NCBI GenBank assembly: GCA_039105265.1 | Contig: JAPFFF010000009.1 | Span: forward strand, 868,001 to 932,000 | Reading direction: 5' to 3' | From: Tritrichomonas musculus | Lineage: Eukaryota; Parabasalia; Tritrichomonadida; Tritrichomonadidae | Length of the DNA stretch: 64,000 nucleotides | Shown: in pieces, positions 41,269 through 51,753 of the stretch | Position numbering within the stretch: position 1 is the first letter of the stretch | Layout of the letters: each line of letters starts with the position of its first letter | The notes under the pieces: model-generated | What the model saw: the letters and a program-made list of their open reading frames with translations, nothing else | What the model was told of the DNA's origin: nothing | Database searches by the model: none | Translations under genes and position numbers: made by a program

Positions 41269-41321
41269 ATTTTCCACAAAACTTTTTGTGAGCTTCGCTC
41301 ACAAAAAGTTTTGTGGAAAAT
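41269..41321. repeat. perfect hairpin, 25-bp stem and 3-base loop
   Basis: The two arms, 41269-41293 and 41297-41321, are exact reverse complements around the loop TTC. The inner part reads TTGTGAGCTTCGCTCACAA. It lies between the inner and outer right ends of the recombinase element and could be a terminator or a recombination site. Confidence 0.88.
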
Positions 41322-41436
41322 TTCTAAAATTTTTTTTATACACAATTTTTATTTTTTGCTCTTTTCAAAATTTGTGAGAATTGAATAAGCAAAATAAAAA
41401 TGGCGCAAATCTGCAACGTCGATATTACTACAGGTA

Positions 41437-42207
41437 GTTTGATCTAGATTTTAATATACACAACACTCACGCACTTATATGCTTATTTTTGAGGAATTAG
41501 CCGCAATCTAATTATGTATCTTGAGTAGATAAGGAATTTTCGGATGAAACTCACGCCACTTTAATCTTCATCAGTCAGTGACCAAAATATATTTTTTTGG
41601 GATTTTTTCGCTGCATTCTTTGCATTGATTGGTAAAAAAAACTCACTATTTTTTGAATTTTCTCAAAAAAAATCACTATTTTTTAAAAAATTTTCAAAAA
41701 ATTCACAATTTTTTTTATTTTTTTTAAAAAAACGAAATGTGAAGTGAAAAAAGTGGAAAATTTTATTATCTCTCATTAAATCATTATTAACAAAATTAAC
41801 ACGATTGACACTTTTGTTACACTGTATTGTTCTGGCGGCTTCAATAATCTTTTAATGCTTACTCACTTGTTGGTTCTTTGTTTCATCGGTTTTTTTTAAT
41901 TGATTTTTTTTTTTTCCAATTAAATCATTATTAACAAAACTAGCACGATTGACACTTTTGTTACACGGTATCGTTAAGGTGGCTTTATTGATGATCTGGT
42001 GCTTCCTCATCTAATTTGGAGATATTACTAATTCAATAATGCTAACAAAAAAAATAAACTAAAAACTCACCATTTCAATTTCATAAAGTATTCAAATATA
42101 CATTATTCTTCTGTTTCCAAAAGTATTGGTACCATACTTGTATTACATAATGGCTCTTTGCTCAAGAATCTTGTTCCATTTTCTTCTTTGCTTTTAAAAT
42201 ATTTCAC
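41437..42207. other. intergenic region with two direct repeats
   Basis: A block of about 86 bp starting ATTAAATCATTATTAACAAA occurs at 41775-41860 and again at about 41919-42004, 144 bases apart, with roughly ten changes. Before it stand short runs of the type TCACTATTTTTT. No gene was seen. Confidence 0.6.
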
Positions 42208-43848
42208 TCAATCAACATATGAAATAACATTTGGAGGCACTACGCACAAATGATTATACCTTTCTTGTTCTTGCACTTTCTCTCTAATTATATTCATCAT
42301 TTCATTTTCTGTAAGTATTTTACAGTTGATATCTAATCCAGCCTTTCTACGAGCATCTCTTTTGGCCTGTCGATCTATTTGTTGTTCATTAAGCTGAAAA
42401 ATAAAACGTGAATTCAATACTACATCAGGATCAAATTGATGAATTCCTGTTGCTTTTGCCGCACTTAGACGGTTCACAATTCCAGAAGCCGCTGCCCATG
42501 ATGAGATTATTGCTTGTGCCGCATGATTACGAAGCCGCGCAATTATCGAAGGAAATGCTGTTGTATCCTTTTTTTCAAGACGATGAAAGAGTTGTCTGAA
42601 ACATGATTTAAAAGGATTGGACAAAACAACATCAAACATTTGAACCACGTGACTTGTGTTAGCTGGTTCGATAATTACTTCAACATTGGCTTTATCCAAA
42701 AGCCAAAGAGCAATTGGGCAGGCCCTAGATGAATGACCGTCAAGAATTAGAACCGCCCTTGATTTTCTGATTGTTTCAGGAAGCTTTAACCGATAAACAC
42801 TTAAACGGTTAATAAATGTTAGAGTCTAAAATAAAAATGCATCTTTGTTCATGTATCCTGAAGGAGCACATACAACATCAATTAATCCAGAATCTGAAAA
42901 TATCTTCAGTTCTGGTGGCAAAGTCCTTATTGATGGTATGATCATATAAGGAGGCATTACTTCGCCTAAAAGTGAATGGTAGCACATTACTGAAATATGA
43001 GGAAATGATTCAACCTCCGCAGCAAGAGCTTCAGTGGCATCTTCTGGAAATAGAACCTTTGTCCCCAAAAGCATTTCCAACATTGTTTCATATGCACCAA
43101 AAATCAAATATGGAGAGGTCTGAGTTATGATAGGTGCAATTAGATGAAAGTATTCTTCGAACACTTCACGTCTGCATCCAGTTATACGCTGTAACTTTAT
43201 TTTTCGTCTGTCACGCAGTTGCATATGGGTTCGTGAAAGAAGAGAATGAATCCATGGCCGAGAGGGAGGTTTTGATACTTTTTGCAAGAGCTCAGCGGCA
43301 TGCGTTTCACTTCCAGTAAGATTTAAAAATTTGATTCCAGCTGATACACGCAATTTACGAATTTCAAATGCACGATCAATAACTTCATATGAATCAAATG
43401 GGTGTCCTTGTTCAAAAGCATCAATAGCCTCTTCAATAAGCATTTTTGTATCAGCTTGGCACAAATAAGGCTTGTTTTCGCTTCTGTTTGACAAATTCCA
43501 GCATAATCCAAGTGATGAATATTTCAGGCATTTTGATATTTGACGTTTATACAATGAGCGATCGTCTCAATTAATCCTCGAATAAGGTACACCTTCAATC
43601 CTTGAAGTAACTATATGCATTTTAATTGGTGCAAAATCATCTGTAACCAAATACTTTAATGGACCTTCAACTTCTTCTTCCTCTTCAATATCAGGTGGCT
43701 GAACAAAAGCCTGACCAAACGCGGGACGATCTTGATGCTCTTGCTGCTGACCAAACATTGGAAGCTCTCGCTGGAATTGCTGCTGACCTAACACTGGAAG
43801 CTCTTGATGCTGACGGAACACTGGAAGCTCTTGACGCTCACCTAGCAC
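42208..43848 (-). pseudogene. decayed pogo/Tc5-like (DDE_1) transposase
   Basis: One reading frame continues over the whole span but is broken by two stop codons, TGA at 43567-43569 and TAG at 42826-42828. The N-terminus has Gln-rich repeats (ELPVFRQHQ, ELPVLGQQQ, ELPMFGQQQ). The middle holds a helix-turn-helix region and the DDE domain. The second and third acidic residues remain (VLILDGHSS and VVQMFDVVLSNPFK). At the first position, where DDE_1 proteins have Asp before Glu-Thr, the codon is TAT, giving GAYET, so activity would be lost even without the stops. No terminal repeats were found. It is a plain DNA transposon relic. Confidence 0.8.
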
Positions 43849-43862
43849 TTGAGGCCTGCTGA

Positions 43863-45022
43863 TCCGTAATAGTGGATATGCATGGTTTCATGAATTTTGA
43901 GCTTTTTGGAATAGGAATTTATTTCCACTCATATTTAAAATGTGAAGTGAAAGATGGACATTTACAAGAAGTTATAATATTTAAAAAACATTTTTTTCAC
44001 AATTTTTCAATCTGTACCATTAGACTAAATTTATTCAATTTTTTTAAAATTATTCAATTTTTTTAAAATCATTCAATTTTTTTGAATGTAGAGAAAAAAA
44101 TTCTGAGGTGGTACATAGTTAATATTACCAGTACAGGGTTATTGAAACGACGTTAATAGAGATTTTTTTCATATATAAACCATTCAATATTACATTAATT
44201 ATACTCGACGATTAAAATGTCAAAATCTTAACTCCGATTTGATGAAAAGTCAAACTTTAATCAAAATCATTTATTCAAGTCAATTTTAAATCGACTCGAT
44301 TTATATCTGTGTTATAAATGCGATACAATTATCAGGAAATTTTTGAAAACTCGATTATCAAGTCTGAGAATCAAGATATCCGCATTTATAACACAGATAA
44401 AGCCTTATCATAAGATGAATGTTCTCAGTTATATAAAAGTTTTAAAAAGTATTACGAAGATTTAAAGAATATGGGCCATCTTACACTTCGAATCGTTTCT
44501 ATTGGAATCAAACCGCAAACGATTTATTTCAAAGCAACTATAGATTGCTTGCGACAATGGAACAAATTAAAACATTGAAACAATAAAATCAAGAAAAAGC
44601 TTTAATTTACATATAAAGCAATAAATAAAGTCGGATTCAAAAGGCTTGGGATAAACTTTTTGAAAATGATAAGGTCAAATTTATAAATCTTTTAGGTCAA
44701 TTTGTCCCAAGCTGAATGATTTTTTTTCTGAGAAACATTGAAAAAAATTGAATAGTAATTTTTTCCAACCATTCAAAATGCTCACTTTTTTTTTGAATGA
44801 AAAACGATCATAAAGTTGATCGTCATCAATTATTAAAAATTCATTTAAACTGGATTCGATAAATCAGACCACTATTTCAATGTTACATATAACTTTTTGC
44901 ATTCAATTTTAAAATTTTATTTTTCCTTCTTCAGAAATTACACACGATTTTCTCTCAAAACTGGTCTGATTAAAAAAAATATTCAATTTTATATTTTATA
45001 TTATGAAAAAGTTGATTTTTCA
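43863..45022. other. repeat-like AT-rich region without genes
   Basis: No supported gene. A perfect 19-bp inverted repeat, TATCTGTGTTATAAATGCG, stands at 44305-44323 and 44381-44399. GCTTGGGATAAA near 44645 has a loose inverted partner (TTTGTCCCAAGC) near 44701. These look like relics of small inverted-repeat elements. Confidence 0.55.
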
Positions 45023-45392
45023 AAATAAATTTATTTAAGGGTGTAGTATAAAAAATTTTTTTCCAAAGAAAATTTGAATGAAAAGTATTCAAAAAAGTAT
45101 TCAATTTTTGCACACCCCATAAGTATCTTCCCATATCAAAACTTTTCAACGCCATTTATAATATAAGCAAAGGTACACTTTACGAATATCGTAACGATTT
45201 GCTTTTTTTATGTTTCTCTTTAGATGATGAGAACTGATGATGCATTTTTTTTGTTTTTTTCAATTTTGATAAAAGCGCTCAAAATCTAATAAAAATAAAA
45301 TATGAACTAATTATAAAAACATAAATAGTGAGAAAATATTACTTTTTTATTTATTTATCTCTTTTATATAACGAAATGAAATTGAATAGTTT

Positions 45393-46291
45393 GATAGACT
45401 TCAAAAAGGACGAAACCGCATACCTTTTACATCGGCTTTTTATGTATTCAAAAGAATTGAACAAATAATAACAGAAATTAAATGCAATAGGAATTAGGCC
45501 AAATATAAATACAAAAAAGAAAAAAGCAATAAAAAGCAATATAAACAACCAAATATCTTTTAAAAAATTGAATTAGAATTCAAAACAAACATACTCATTT
45601 ATTACAAAAGGATTTTATCAACGAAACATTTATGGCTTGCAAGTACTAGTCAAATTCGACATATCGCCTGGTTGTTCGCTAATTTGAGATTTTAAAACAT
45701 CATCGATATTCTTCAACGAATAGATTGATTATGAACTATCAAAAACGAAGCCTATCAGAAACCTTACAATTCAAAATTATAAATATATCGAAATGAAACT
45801 GACTTTTCAAAAGGATAGAAAGGAAAAAATCGAGTCTCCATTCATTTTTCCATATTAATTTACATATCTTCCATTAGATTTAGGATCTGATGCAATTGCT
45901 AATACAAAACCTTTTACTTTTTTTAAACAGCACCGATTTTTATCAATATTTTTACTTTTATGCAAGATATATTAAAAATTCCCTAAAAATTGTTTTACCT
46001 CATTTTTATTTGAGTTTTCTGAAATTTTTTATTCAAAAACAAAATTTCAATTCAGTTTTAGTCTTGAGCAACTTAAAAATAGTCAAGGATGTTGAAGATA
46101 ATTATTTTACTAATATTCGAAGTCCTGGTTTATATCAATTAGATAAAAATAATATTGTTTTTTGTTTAAAATAAATAATTTTTTTTAATTAATCTTTCTA
46201 TCATTTTATCTTTCTTTTCTTTTTTTGAAAGTTTTAAAAAAAATTTGAATGTTGTAAAAGGTATGCGGTTTCGTCCTTTTTTAAGTCTATC
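45393..46291. mobile_element. nested inverted-repeat element with 8-bp duplication
   Basis: 899 bp. The ends are near-perfect 39-bp inverted repeats starting GATAGACTT and containing GGACGAAACCGCATACC. The direct repeat AATAGTTT flanks it (45385-45392, 46292-46299). The two low-complexity frames inside do not look like genes. It lies within the 45034-47445 element and is therefore younger than it. Confidence 0.82.
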
Positions 46292-46477
46292 AATAGTTTT
46301 ATCAAAGAAAGTCCAATTTTTTTTTTCAAAAAGAATTCAAAATTTTTCACAAGTTTAACCATCAAATAAAAGAAATTTCTATTATTTGCGAATGAAACTA
46401 ATAAATTCTATTCGAATTTAATATTATTTGAAGAGAAATATCATTAATTTATACCAATTTGTCTCATTATATGCAAA

Positions 46478-46956
46478 TAGACTTGTTATTCTCCGATTAT
46501 CGAGATCGATAATTGATTGACTTTTTGATATCGATATATAAATATACACAGATTCTCGAGATCGATTTCAGAGATCGAGAATTTTTTTTCTCAGCTTTTG
46601 ATATCAGAATTTTCAATTAAACTTTTTGATAAATATATGATCGTATTTTAATCTCAAATATTTCATAAAAAAGAATGTTTTTTTTTGATTTTAATCTTAA
46701 AATAAACATTAATACATTCTATTATTTATTTTTAAATATTATAAAATCACAAATACCAATTATAAAAAAAGATGAATCTGTTTGAGATCTCGAGATCTCG
46801 GTAAATGATATCAAGTTTACAATTATTTTTATATCACATTTCATATCTGATATCTTGATAATCGATAATCTCGATATCAGATTTGTAAACTGATAATCGA
46901 GTATCAGATGTAAAAAAGTGACGTTTTTGATATCGATTCTCAAAATAACAAGTCTA
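46478..46956. mobile_element. second nested inverted-repeat element with 8-bp duplication
   Basis: 479 bp with ends TAGACTTGTTATT and the direct repeat TATGCAAA on both sides (46470-46477, 46957-46964). The inside is filled with palindromic words built from ATCTCGAGAT, GATATC and TATCGA in both orientations. The 8-base duplication is hAT-like. Confidence 0.8.
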
Positions 46957-47770
46957 TATGCAAACCATTTTTAATATCATTTCCTATCATCATAATATAT
47001 CAATTTTTATGCCAAAATTTAATTTTTGTATAACCAAAAAGATAATTGATGAATAAAATACTATTTGAATAAAATGTATCGAAATGATATAAAAAAAATC
47101 GTTGGAAAATTGAGAAAAAAGCGCTTTTCCATATTTAGTGTATGCGAAACAATAATATTTATAGAATCATAACAATTGAAAAGAAAGGCATTACTTGAAA
47201 CATCGATAATACTAAAAAAAAAAAATTATAATATATATGCTAACGATATTTTCTTTTAAAAAGTAGATTTGCCAAATTGAAAATTGAAAAAAATAATGGA
47301 TAGATATAGCTTTTATTAAACTTTACATGTGATAAAGAATATCTTTTATTATTTTATATTTATATTATATGTGTTTAGTATAGTATAATGTTACATTTAT
47401 TTTTTAATTTTATATATATTTCATTGTTTGGACTACACCCTTAAAAAATAAATTTATGCTTCCCTATTTTCAAGCATCCATATATTTTCTGCCGTAAGTT
47501 CCTCATTTTATTGACGTATTTTTGGCGTAATTTTGAAAGATATGCCTCTTTTTTTGGAATAAGAAATTCTTCATGTAATTCGAAACGTTTAATTGCATCT
47601 CAGCTCTTCCGGTTTCTACGTTTAAACATTACGGATTTGTGTTGTATAATTTTTTTCGAAAAAAGTTGATAATTGCTTTGTTTAGCTTTCAAGATTCATC
47701 CATTGTTTTTTATAAAAATTTGAGAGGTTATTTGTCTGGTCCGAATTATCGAATCCAGTTTAGAAGGATT

Positions 47771-48016
47771 TAGTTCAACTCGAAGAAGTAGTTCGTCAAG
47801 AATATCGAGTTCAACCGACAGGTAGATTTCTAGCAGAATATCGAGTTAAACCAGACGATCGAGTTCAATCGATATTCTGGTTGAACTTGATCTTCTGGTG
47901 TAACTCGATCTGTTGGTTGAACTCGAATTAAATCGTTTCGTGGAACTCGATATTATGGTTTAACTCGATCTGTTGGTTGAACTCGAAATAAATCATCTGG
48001 TTGAACTCGATCTTCT
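47771..48016. repeat. 60-bp tandem repeat of 18/18/24-bp subunits
   Basis: AACTCGA (first copy AACTTGA) recurs at 47884, 47902, 47920, 47944, 47962, 47980 and 48004. The spacings are 18, 18, 24, 18, 18, 24, so the higher-order unit is 60 bp. Left of about 47870 the same word appears inverted (ATCGAGTT at 47805, 47840 and 47859). The array as a whole is therefore partly palindromic. Confidence 0.82.
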
Positions 48017-48355
48017 TTACCAACTACATATTCAGTTTAGACTTGGAAACCATTGAATAATTGCTTTTTTGATCGTTCAAATAATGTAAAGTATTCAAAA
48101 AAAAAGTGAGCATTTTATATAGTATTTTTTTACAACCTTTTTTTTTTTTTTTTTTTTTTTATAGAAGACTCTTCATATAGAAATTTTGGTGAAAATAATA
48201 TTATACTTCAGGATTTTATATTTAAATTAAAATACAAATATGATAATAAGTTAAATAAATCATATTTTTATGTCATATCTCTTAAAAATATTAAGATAAA
48301 CGCATTTTAAGATAAAATTAGATATTAATTCTGACAATCTATTTTATTACATTAA

Positions 48356-49567
48356 ATGAGCTCTTCCTCAAACCAAGACCTAATTAATGCCATTATTAAC
48401 AATGATGTAACAGCACTAAGCAACTGTGGATCTGGCAATCTTTCAGGATCAAATTTTTCAATTACTCTTGAACAGCAGCGTTTAATTTTCCCAGACTCTG
48501 AATCTTTATCAATCCCTATGTTAAATATAAGATTGCTTGATGTTGCTGCTTTTTATGACTCCATTGAATGTTTTATTTATCTTCAACATGTTAGAGGTCT
48601 CGACATTAATGATACAAATGGAGAAGGTTATCTTCCCCTTCATTATGCTTGTTTTGGTGGTGCTTGTGAAACTGCTTTATACATTCTATCAATAGCTAAA
48701 AGACAAGCTACAACCAAGCCCCAGCCTGAACAACAAAGCTTATTGTACTGTGCTGTGGTTGGTCGCAATGCAGTCATATTAGACGAATTATTTTCCTGTG
48801 GCGCCCGCTTTAGTGACCTTAGATCTAGCCAACAAAAATTACTTGTGGAAAAAGCAATCGGAATGAATAACAAGCCAGTATTAGATCGTCTATTCGACGC
48901 TATGACCAACGAACTTGATATGATTGATTTACAAAATAAGATTTTAGAACCTTGTAAAGAATGCATTATAACTTACAACCTTGACGCTCTTAAAACCCTT
49001 TACAATGGAAAAATCGATATTATGCCATCATCGGATGGAAGTGAAAACCTTCTTTCTTTAGTGAGCTTAATATGTCATAATGATGTTGATAAGTATTTCA
49101 AAGAATTTTTAATCCAAATTTTGAATGAAGTAAAAGGATTCAAAATAGATCCTATAGAAAGAGAAAATATTTTTGATGAAGGTGTTTGTCACTGGGCTTG
49201 TAGGTATAAGGATCTAGAAATCGCACAAATGTTGTTAGATACTCCAAAATATAACATTAATAGATTCGATCGTGCTTATAAAACAGGAGCTGCTTACCTT
49301 GCTGATGATAATACAATTGAATCTTTAGAAATCCTCAAGTTGCTAATCTCAAAAGGTTTAGATGTGAATGCATTTCATGAAGGTGAACCTACCCTTCTCC
49401 AATATTTCGTTTCTGCTGTCTTTCCCAATTATAATGCTATTAAGATCCTTTTGGATAATAATGCTAATCCAAATGCCATCCACACGAAATGTAATTGCAC
49501 CATTACTGAATTTGTCAGAAACAAAGTTCGTGATCAAAAGGTAAAATCATTATTCGATGGATACTAA
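48356..49567 (+). CDS. ankyrin-repeat protein (paralogue of the gene at 27082)
   Basis: 403 residues. Ankyrin repeats are clear at about 60-82 (RLLDVAAFYDSIECFIYLQ), 92-117 (EGYLPLHYACFGGACETALYIL), 124-152 (LLYCAVVGRNAVILDELFSCG) and 335-375 (GEPTLLQYF to NNANPNAIHTK). Length, repeat spacing and many identical residues tie it to the 412-residue protein at 27082-28320. It has no other domain and is likely a binding adaptor. ACATTAAATG precedes the start. Just upstream is the tandem-repeat array and a T-run, so this gene borders the repeat-rich zone but is itself intact. Confidence 0.85.
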   Translation: MSSSSNQDLINAIINNDVTALSNCGSGNLSGSNFSITLEQQRLIFPDSESLSIPMLNIRLLDVAAFYDSIECFIYLQHVRGLDINDTNGEGYLPLHYACFGGACETALYILSIAKRQATTKPQPEQQSLLYCAVVGRNAVILDELFSCGARFSDLRSSQQKLLVEKAIGMNNKPVLDRLFDAMTNELDMIDLQNKILEPCKECIITYNLDALKTLYNGKIDIMPSSDGSENLLSLVSLICHNDVDKYFKEFLIQILNEVKGFKIDPIERENIFDEGVCHWACRYKDLEIAQMLLDTPKYNINRFDRAYKTGAAYLADDNTIESLEILKLLISKGLDVNAFHEGEPTLLQYFVSAVFPNYNAIKILLDNNANPNAIHTKCNCTITEFVRNKVRDQKVKSLFDGY

Positions 49568-49685
49568 ATTGCATCCAAATTAAAGAATCACACATTAATA
49601 TCTTTTCTATTTATTTATTTATAATTTATTTATATTTATAATTTATTTAGAAATTTTTTTGTATTTTCTGTGAAATCAAAATTTT

Positions 49686-50162
49686 TTGAAAATCATGGAA
49701 AGTAATCAAAATGCAGACCTTAAATATGAAATTGAAAGTATTCGGGGAGCTCGTTATATAGATAATAGATGGGATTATTTTGTAAAATGGAAAAATTATC
49801 CAGACTCTTTTAATTCATGGGTAAAAACTAAAGATTTTGATTCTGATGAAATCATTCAAGCATTTTGGCAGACACATAACAAAAAAGATTATTTAAGCCC
49901 TGATAATTTGTATTTACCCAAAAATACGCTTGAATTAACATCGCTTGACGGTAAAGATATATTTGATAATCAATTTCCTTTAATTAAAGACTCAAATGAT
50001 ATCAAAGAAATTATTCGATTCAAAAAAAAAGACGATGGTCTAATATATTATTACGTAAATACATCAAAATATCCAGCCCCAATTTATATTCCTTCTAAAT
50101 GGATAAGGAAACATGTTCCAGAAAAGCTTCTTAATTTTTTTGAACTACATGTCAAATGCTAA
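49686..50162 (+). CDS. small chromodomain protein, HP1-like
   Basis: 158 residues from a start at or near 49695 (a second in-frame ATG, MESNQ, comes 3 codons after the first). Residues ~12-55 form a chromodomain: YEIESIRGARYIDNRWDYFVKWKNYPDSFNSWVK, with the aromatic positions expected for binding a methylated lysine. The C-terminal ~80 residues, with PAPIYIPSKWIRKHVPEKLLNFFE, resemble a divergent chromoshadow domain, giving the HP1 layout with a short hinge. HP1 proteins bind H3K9-methylated nucleosomes and dimerise. The C-terminal assignment is weaker than the chromodomain. Confidence 0.75.
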   Translation: MKIMESNQNADLKYEIESIRGARYIDNRWDYFVKWKNYPDSFNSWVKTKDFDSDEIIQAFWQTHNKKDYLSPDNLYLPKNTLELTSLDGKDIFDNQFPLIKDSNDIKEIIRFKKKDDGLIYYYVNTSKYPAPIYIPSKWIRKHVPEKLLNFFELHVKC

Positions 50163-50535
50163 TTTTTAGATTTTCAACTATTTTTATTTATTTGCACCAT
50201 TTCATCTCAATGAATATCAAAAATGTAATGTTAATTGAATTAATATTCATTTTTTTATCATTACTTATCTGTTAGTAAAATCAATTTTAAATAACATTAG
50301 TGTGGTTCGATCGAATCACATAAATCTACCAAAATGCTTTTGACTAAATAATGCAGCATGCACGTGAAATTAGGCAGTTGTTATAAAATTAAAGCTATTA
50401 TAATAAATCTTTATCGTTTTCAAACAACTTTTGGATTTAATATTGAAAATTTGTTTTTAATACATTTTTTATCATTAAAAATAAATAAATAAAAAAAACA
50501 ATTTGGTCGAAGGAAGGTATATAACATAAATAAAA
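50163..50535. other. AT-rich gap between converging genes
   Basis: The 3' flanks of two genes. Nothing else was recognised. Confidence 0.5.
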
Positions 50536-51753
50536 TTAAGATTGTTCAGTATCGCGCATCATTTCTTCAAGATACTGTTCATATTGTGATCGTGTCATTT
50601 GATTTTCATCGGTAAGTGGAGGACGTGTCTTAACAACATTCCCTTCCCGAAAAGTAACGCCAGGCGATAATGCAATCCTGTCAGCAAATGTGACCTCAGA
50701 AAGTTCGGTATCGAATTTCGGTTGGTCAGTTTCGATAATCTTTGGAGGAAGTCTCTTTTTTGCTTCTGGTTTTTTAATCGTGGCTGTGGCACGGCCATAT
50801 GTACTTGTAATTCCAGTACTCCCAACAACAGATCGAGTTGAGTTGTTTGTTTTTTTTATTGTGTTTCGAAGTCTAGCAGTTCTTGGGCCAGGACGACCAG
50901 AAATGGTGTCCGATTTGCCATCGCCTGATTCATCTTTATTTGAAATTTTCTTAGTCTGTATTCGGGGAACAATAAGTGATGGTGGTAGTCCATGAGGTTC
51001 TGTAATTTGAATAACTGAAAAATCAGAATCAACTGTAACACTTTTCGTACTAACATTAGACTTCTTTCTGATATCTTCAAAAGTTTTCAAAATTGTATCA
51101 GCGGGTGTTGGAGGAGGCTTGACTTTTTTTTTTGAAATGGTGTTTTTTTGAGTTTTTGTTCTAGACATAGTCGTCGCTGCTGTTGTTGTGAGAGTTGTAT
51201 TTACCGAACTTGAATTATCATTTTGTTGGTCTTGTTGTTGTTGAGTTTTATTTGAATCTTGATTTTGAACTGGAGCATTATTTTTTGTAGTATTTGGTCT
51301 GCGTCGAGGAGTATGAGATCCTGATTTAGGAAGGCCAGATGGTGTTTTGGGTGTGGGATCAACAGCTGTTCGAAGTCCTGTGGCTTCGGCATCTCGGACA
51401 GGGAGAACCCCGCCAGCCCATTCATCAATTGGGGGCATTTCTAAATCATCATCTGGGTCAAAGTTATTCGAATGAACCATTTCTGACTCATTGTTATTGT
51501 AATCGGTATTGTCAAGTGGTGGAAAAGACCATGAAATATTCATGAGAAGTTCCTTAGAAAGGGCATGAGAAGCAAAATTGAATCGGCGAGAAAACATTTC
51601 TTTTTCATGAATAATTTTAGCGCAGCGTGTTAATAAATCGTTGATGAATTCCTGAGCTGCTTCTGTAGATTGTTGACGCTCAAGAATGAGATTATCATAT
51701 GAATAGTCTATTACCGGCTGGACTGGTTCCTTTGATCGAGAGGAATGAGCCAT
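50536..51753 (-). CDS. Ser/Thr/Pro-rich protein of unknown function
   Basis: 405 residues. The first ~85 residues look helical (TEAAQEFINDLLTRCAKII). A conserved-looking piece, DLEMPPIDEWAGGVLPVRD (about 103-121), follows. About 125-330 is Thr/Ser/Gln/Lys-rich and disordered, including basic patches with RTARLRNT. The last ~45 residues form an acidic helix (QMTRSQYEQYLEEMMRD). No enzyme, membrane or signal motif is seen. The less AT-rich codon use compared with neighbours suggests a well-expressed, conserved gene. The start lies directly after TCACCGA, an initiator-like sequence. Confidence 0.68.
   Translation of the reverse strand: MAHSSRSKEPVQPVIDYSYDNLILERQQSTEAAQEFINDLLTRCAKIIHEKEMFSRRFNFASHALSKELLMNISWSFPPLDNTDYNNNESEMVHSNNFDPDDDLEMPPIDEWAGGVLPVRDAEATGLRTAVDPTPKTPSGLPKSGSHTPRRRPNTTKNNAPVQNQDSNKTQQQQDQQNDNSSSVNTTLTTTAATTMSRTKTQKNTISKKKVKPPPTPADTILKTFEDIRKKSNVSTKSVTVDSDFSVIQITEPHGLPPSLIVPRIQTKKISNKDESGDGKSDTISGRPGPRTARLRNTIKKTNNSTRSVVGSTGITSTYGRATATIKKPEAKKRLPPKIIETDQPKFDTELSEVTFADRIALSPGVTFREGNVVKTRPPLTDENQMTRSQYEQYLEEMMRDTEQS

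Larger units (their letters stand above)
38259..41436. mobile_element. inverted-repeat element carrying a tyrosine recombinase
   Basis: Inverted ends of about 43 bp (38259-38301 and 41394-41436), starting TACCYGTAGTAATATCG and differing at only one or two positions, enclose 3.2 kb with one gene. A second inverted pair of about 97 bp (39834-39930, 41168-41264) closely flanks that gene. There is no clear target duplication beyond TA. Tyrosine recombinase elements (Cryptons) usually lack long inverted ends and target duplications, whereas TA duplications mark Tc1/mariner. Two readings are possible: one unusual element, or a recombinase unit nested in an older inverted-repeat element. Confidence 0.65.
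45034..47445. mobile_element. outer inverted-repeat element with 11-bp duplication, MULE-like size
   Basis: The ends are TTTAAGGGTGTAGT and its inverse. The 11-base sequence AAATAAATTTA is repeated directly at 45023-45033 and 47446-47456. Duplications of 8-11 bases suggest Mutator-type transposition. The span is 2412 bp, but two other elements sit inside, so the original was about 1.0 kb. No transposase remains, so it is non-autonomous. Confidence 0.65.

Noticed and set aside
43872-44066. 64-codon forward frame after the pogo-like relic
   Set aside because: AT-rich, Phe/Ile-rich and without similarity or start context; not supported as a gene.
45890-46174. 94-codon frame inside the nested element
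   Set aside because: Low-complexity Phe/Leu/Tyr-rich sequence with no recognisable domain; most likely non-coding.
45034-47445. piggyBac-like reading of the outer element with a TTAA target
   Set aside because: A longer, exact 11-base duplication fits when the ends are placed a few bases outward.
47771-48016. CRISPR-like array
   Set aside because: The organism is eukaryotic, the spacers are not unique, and the subunits are simple tandem repeats.
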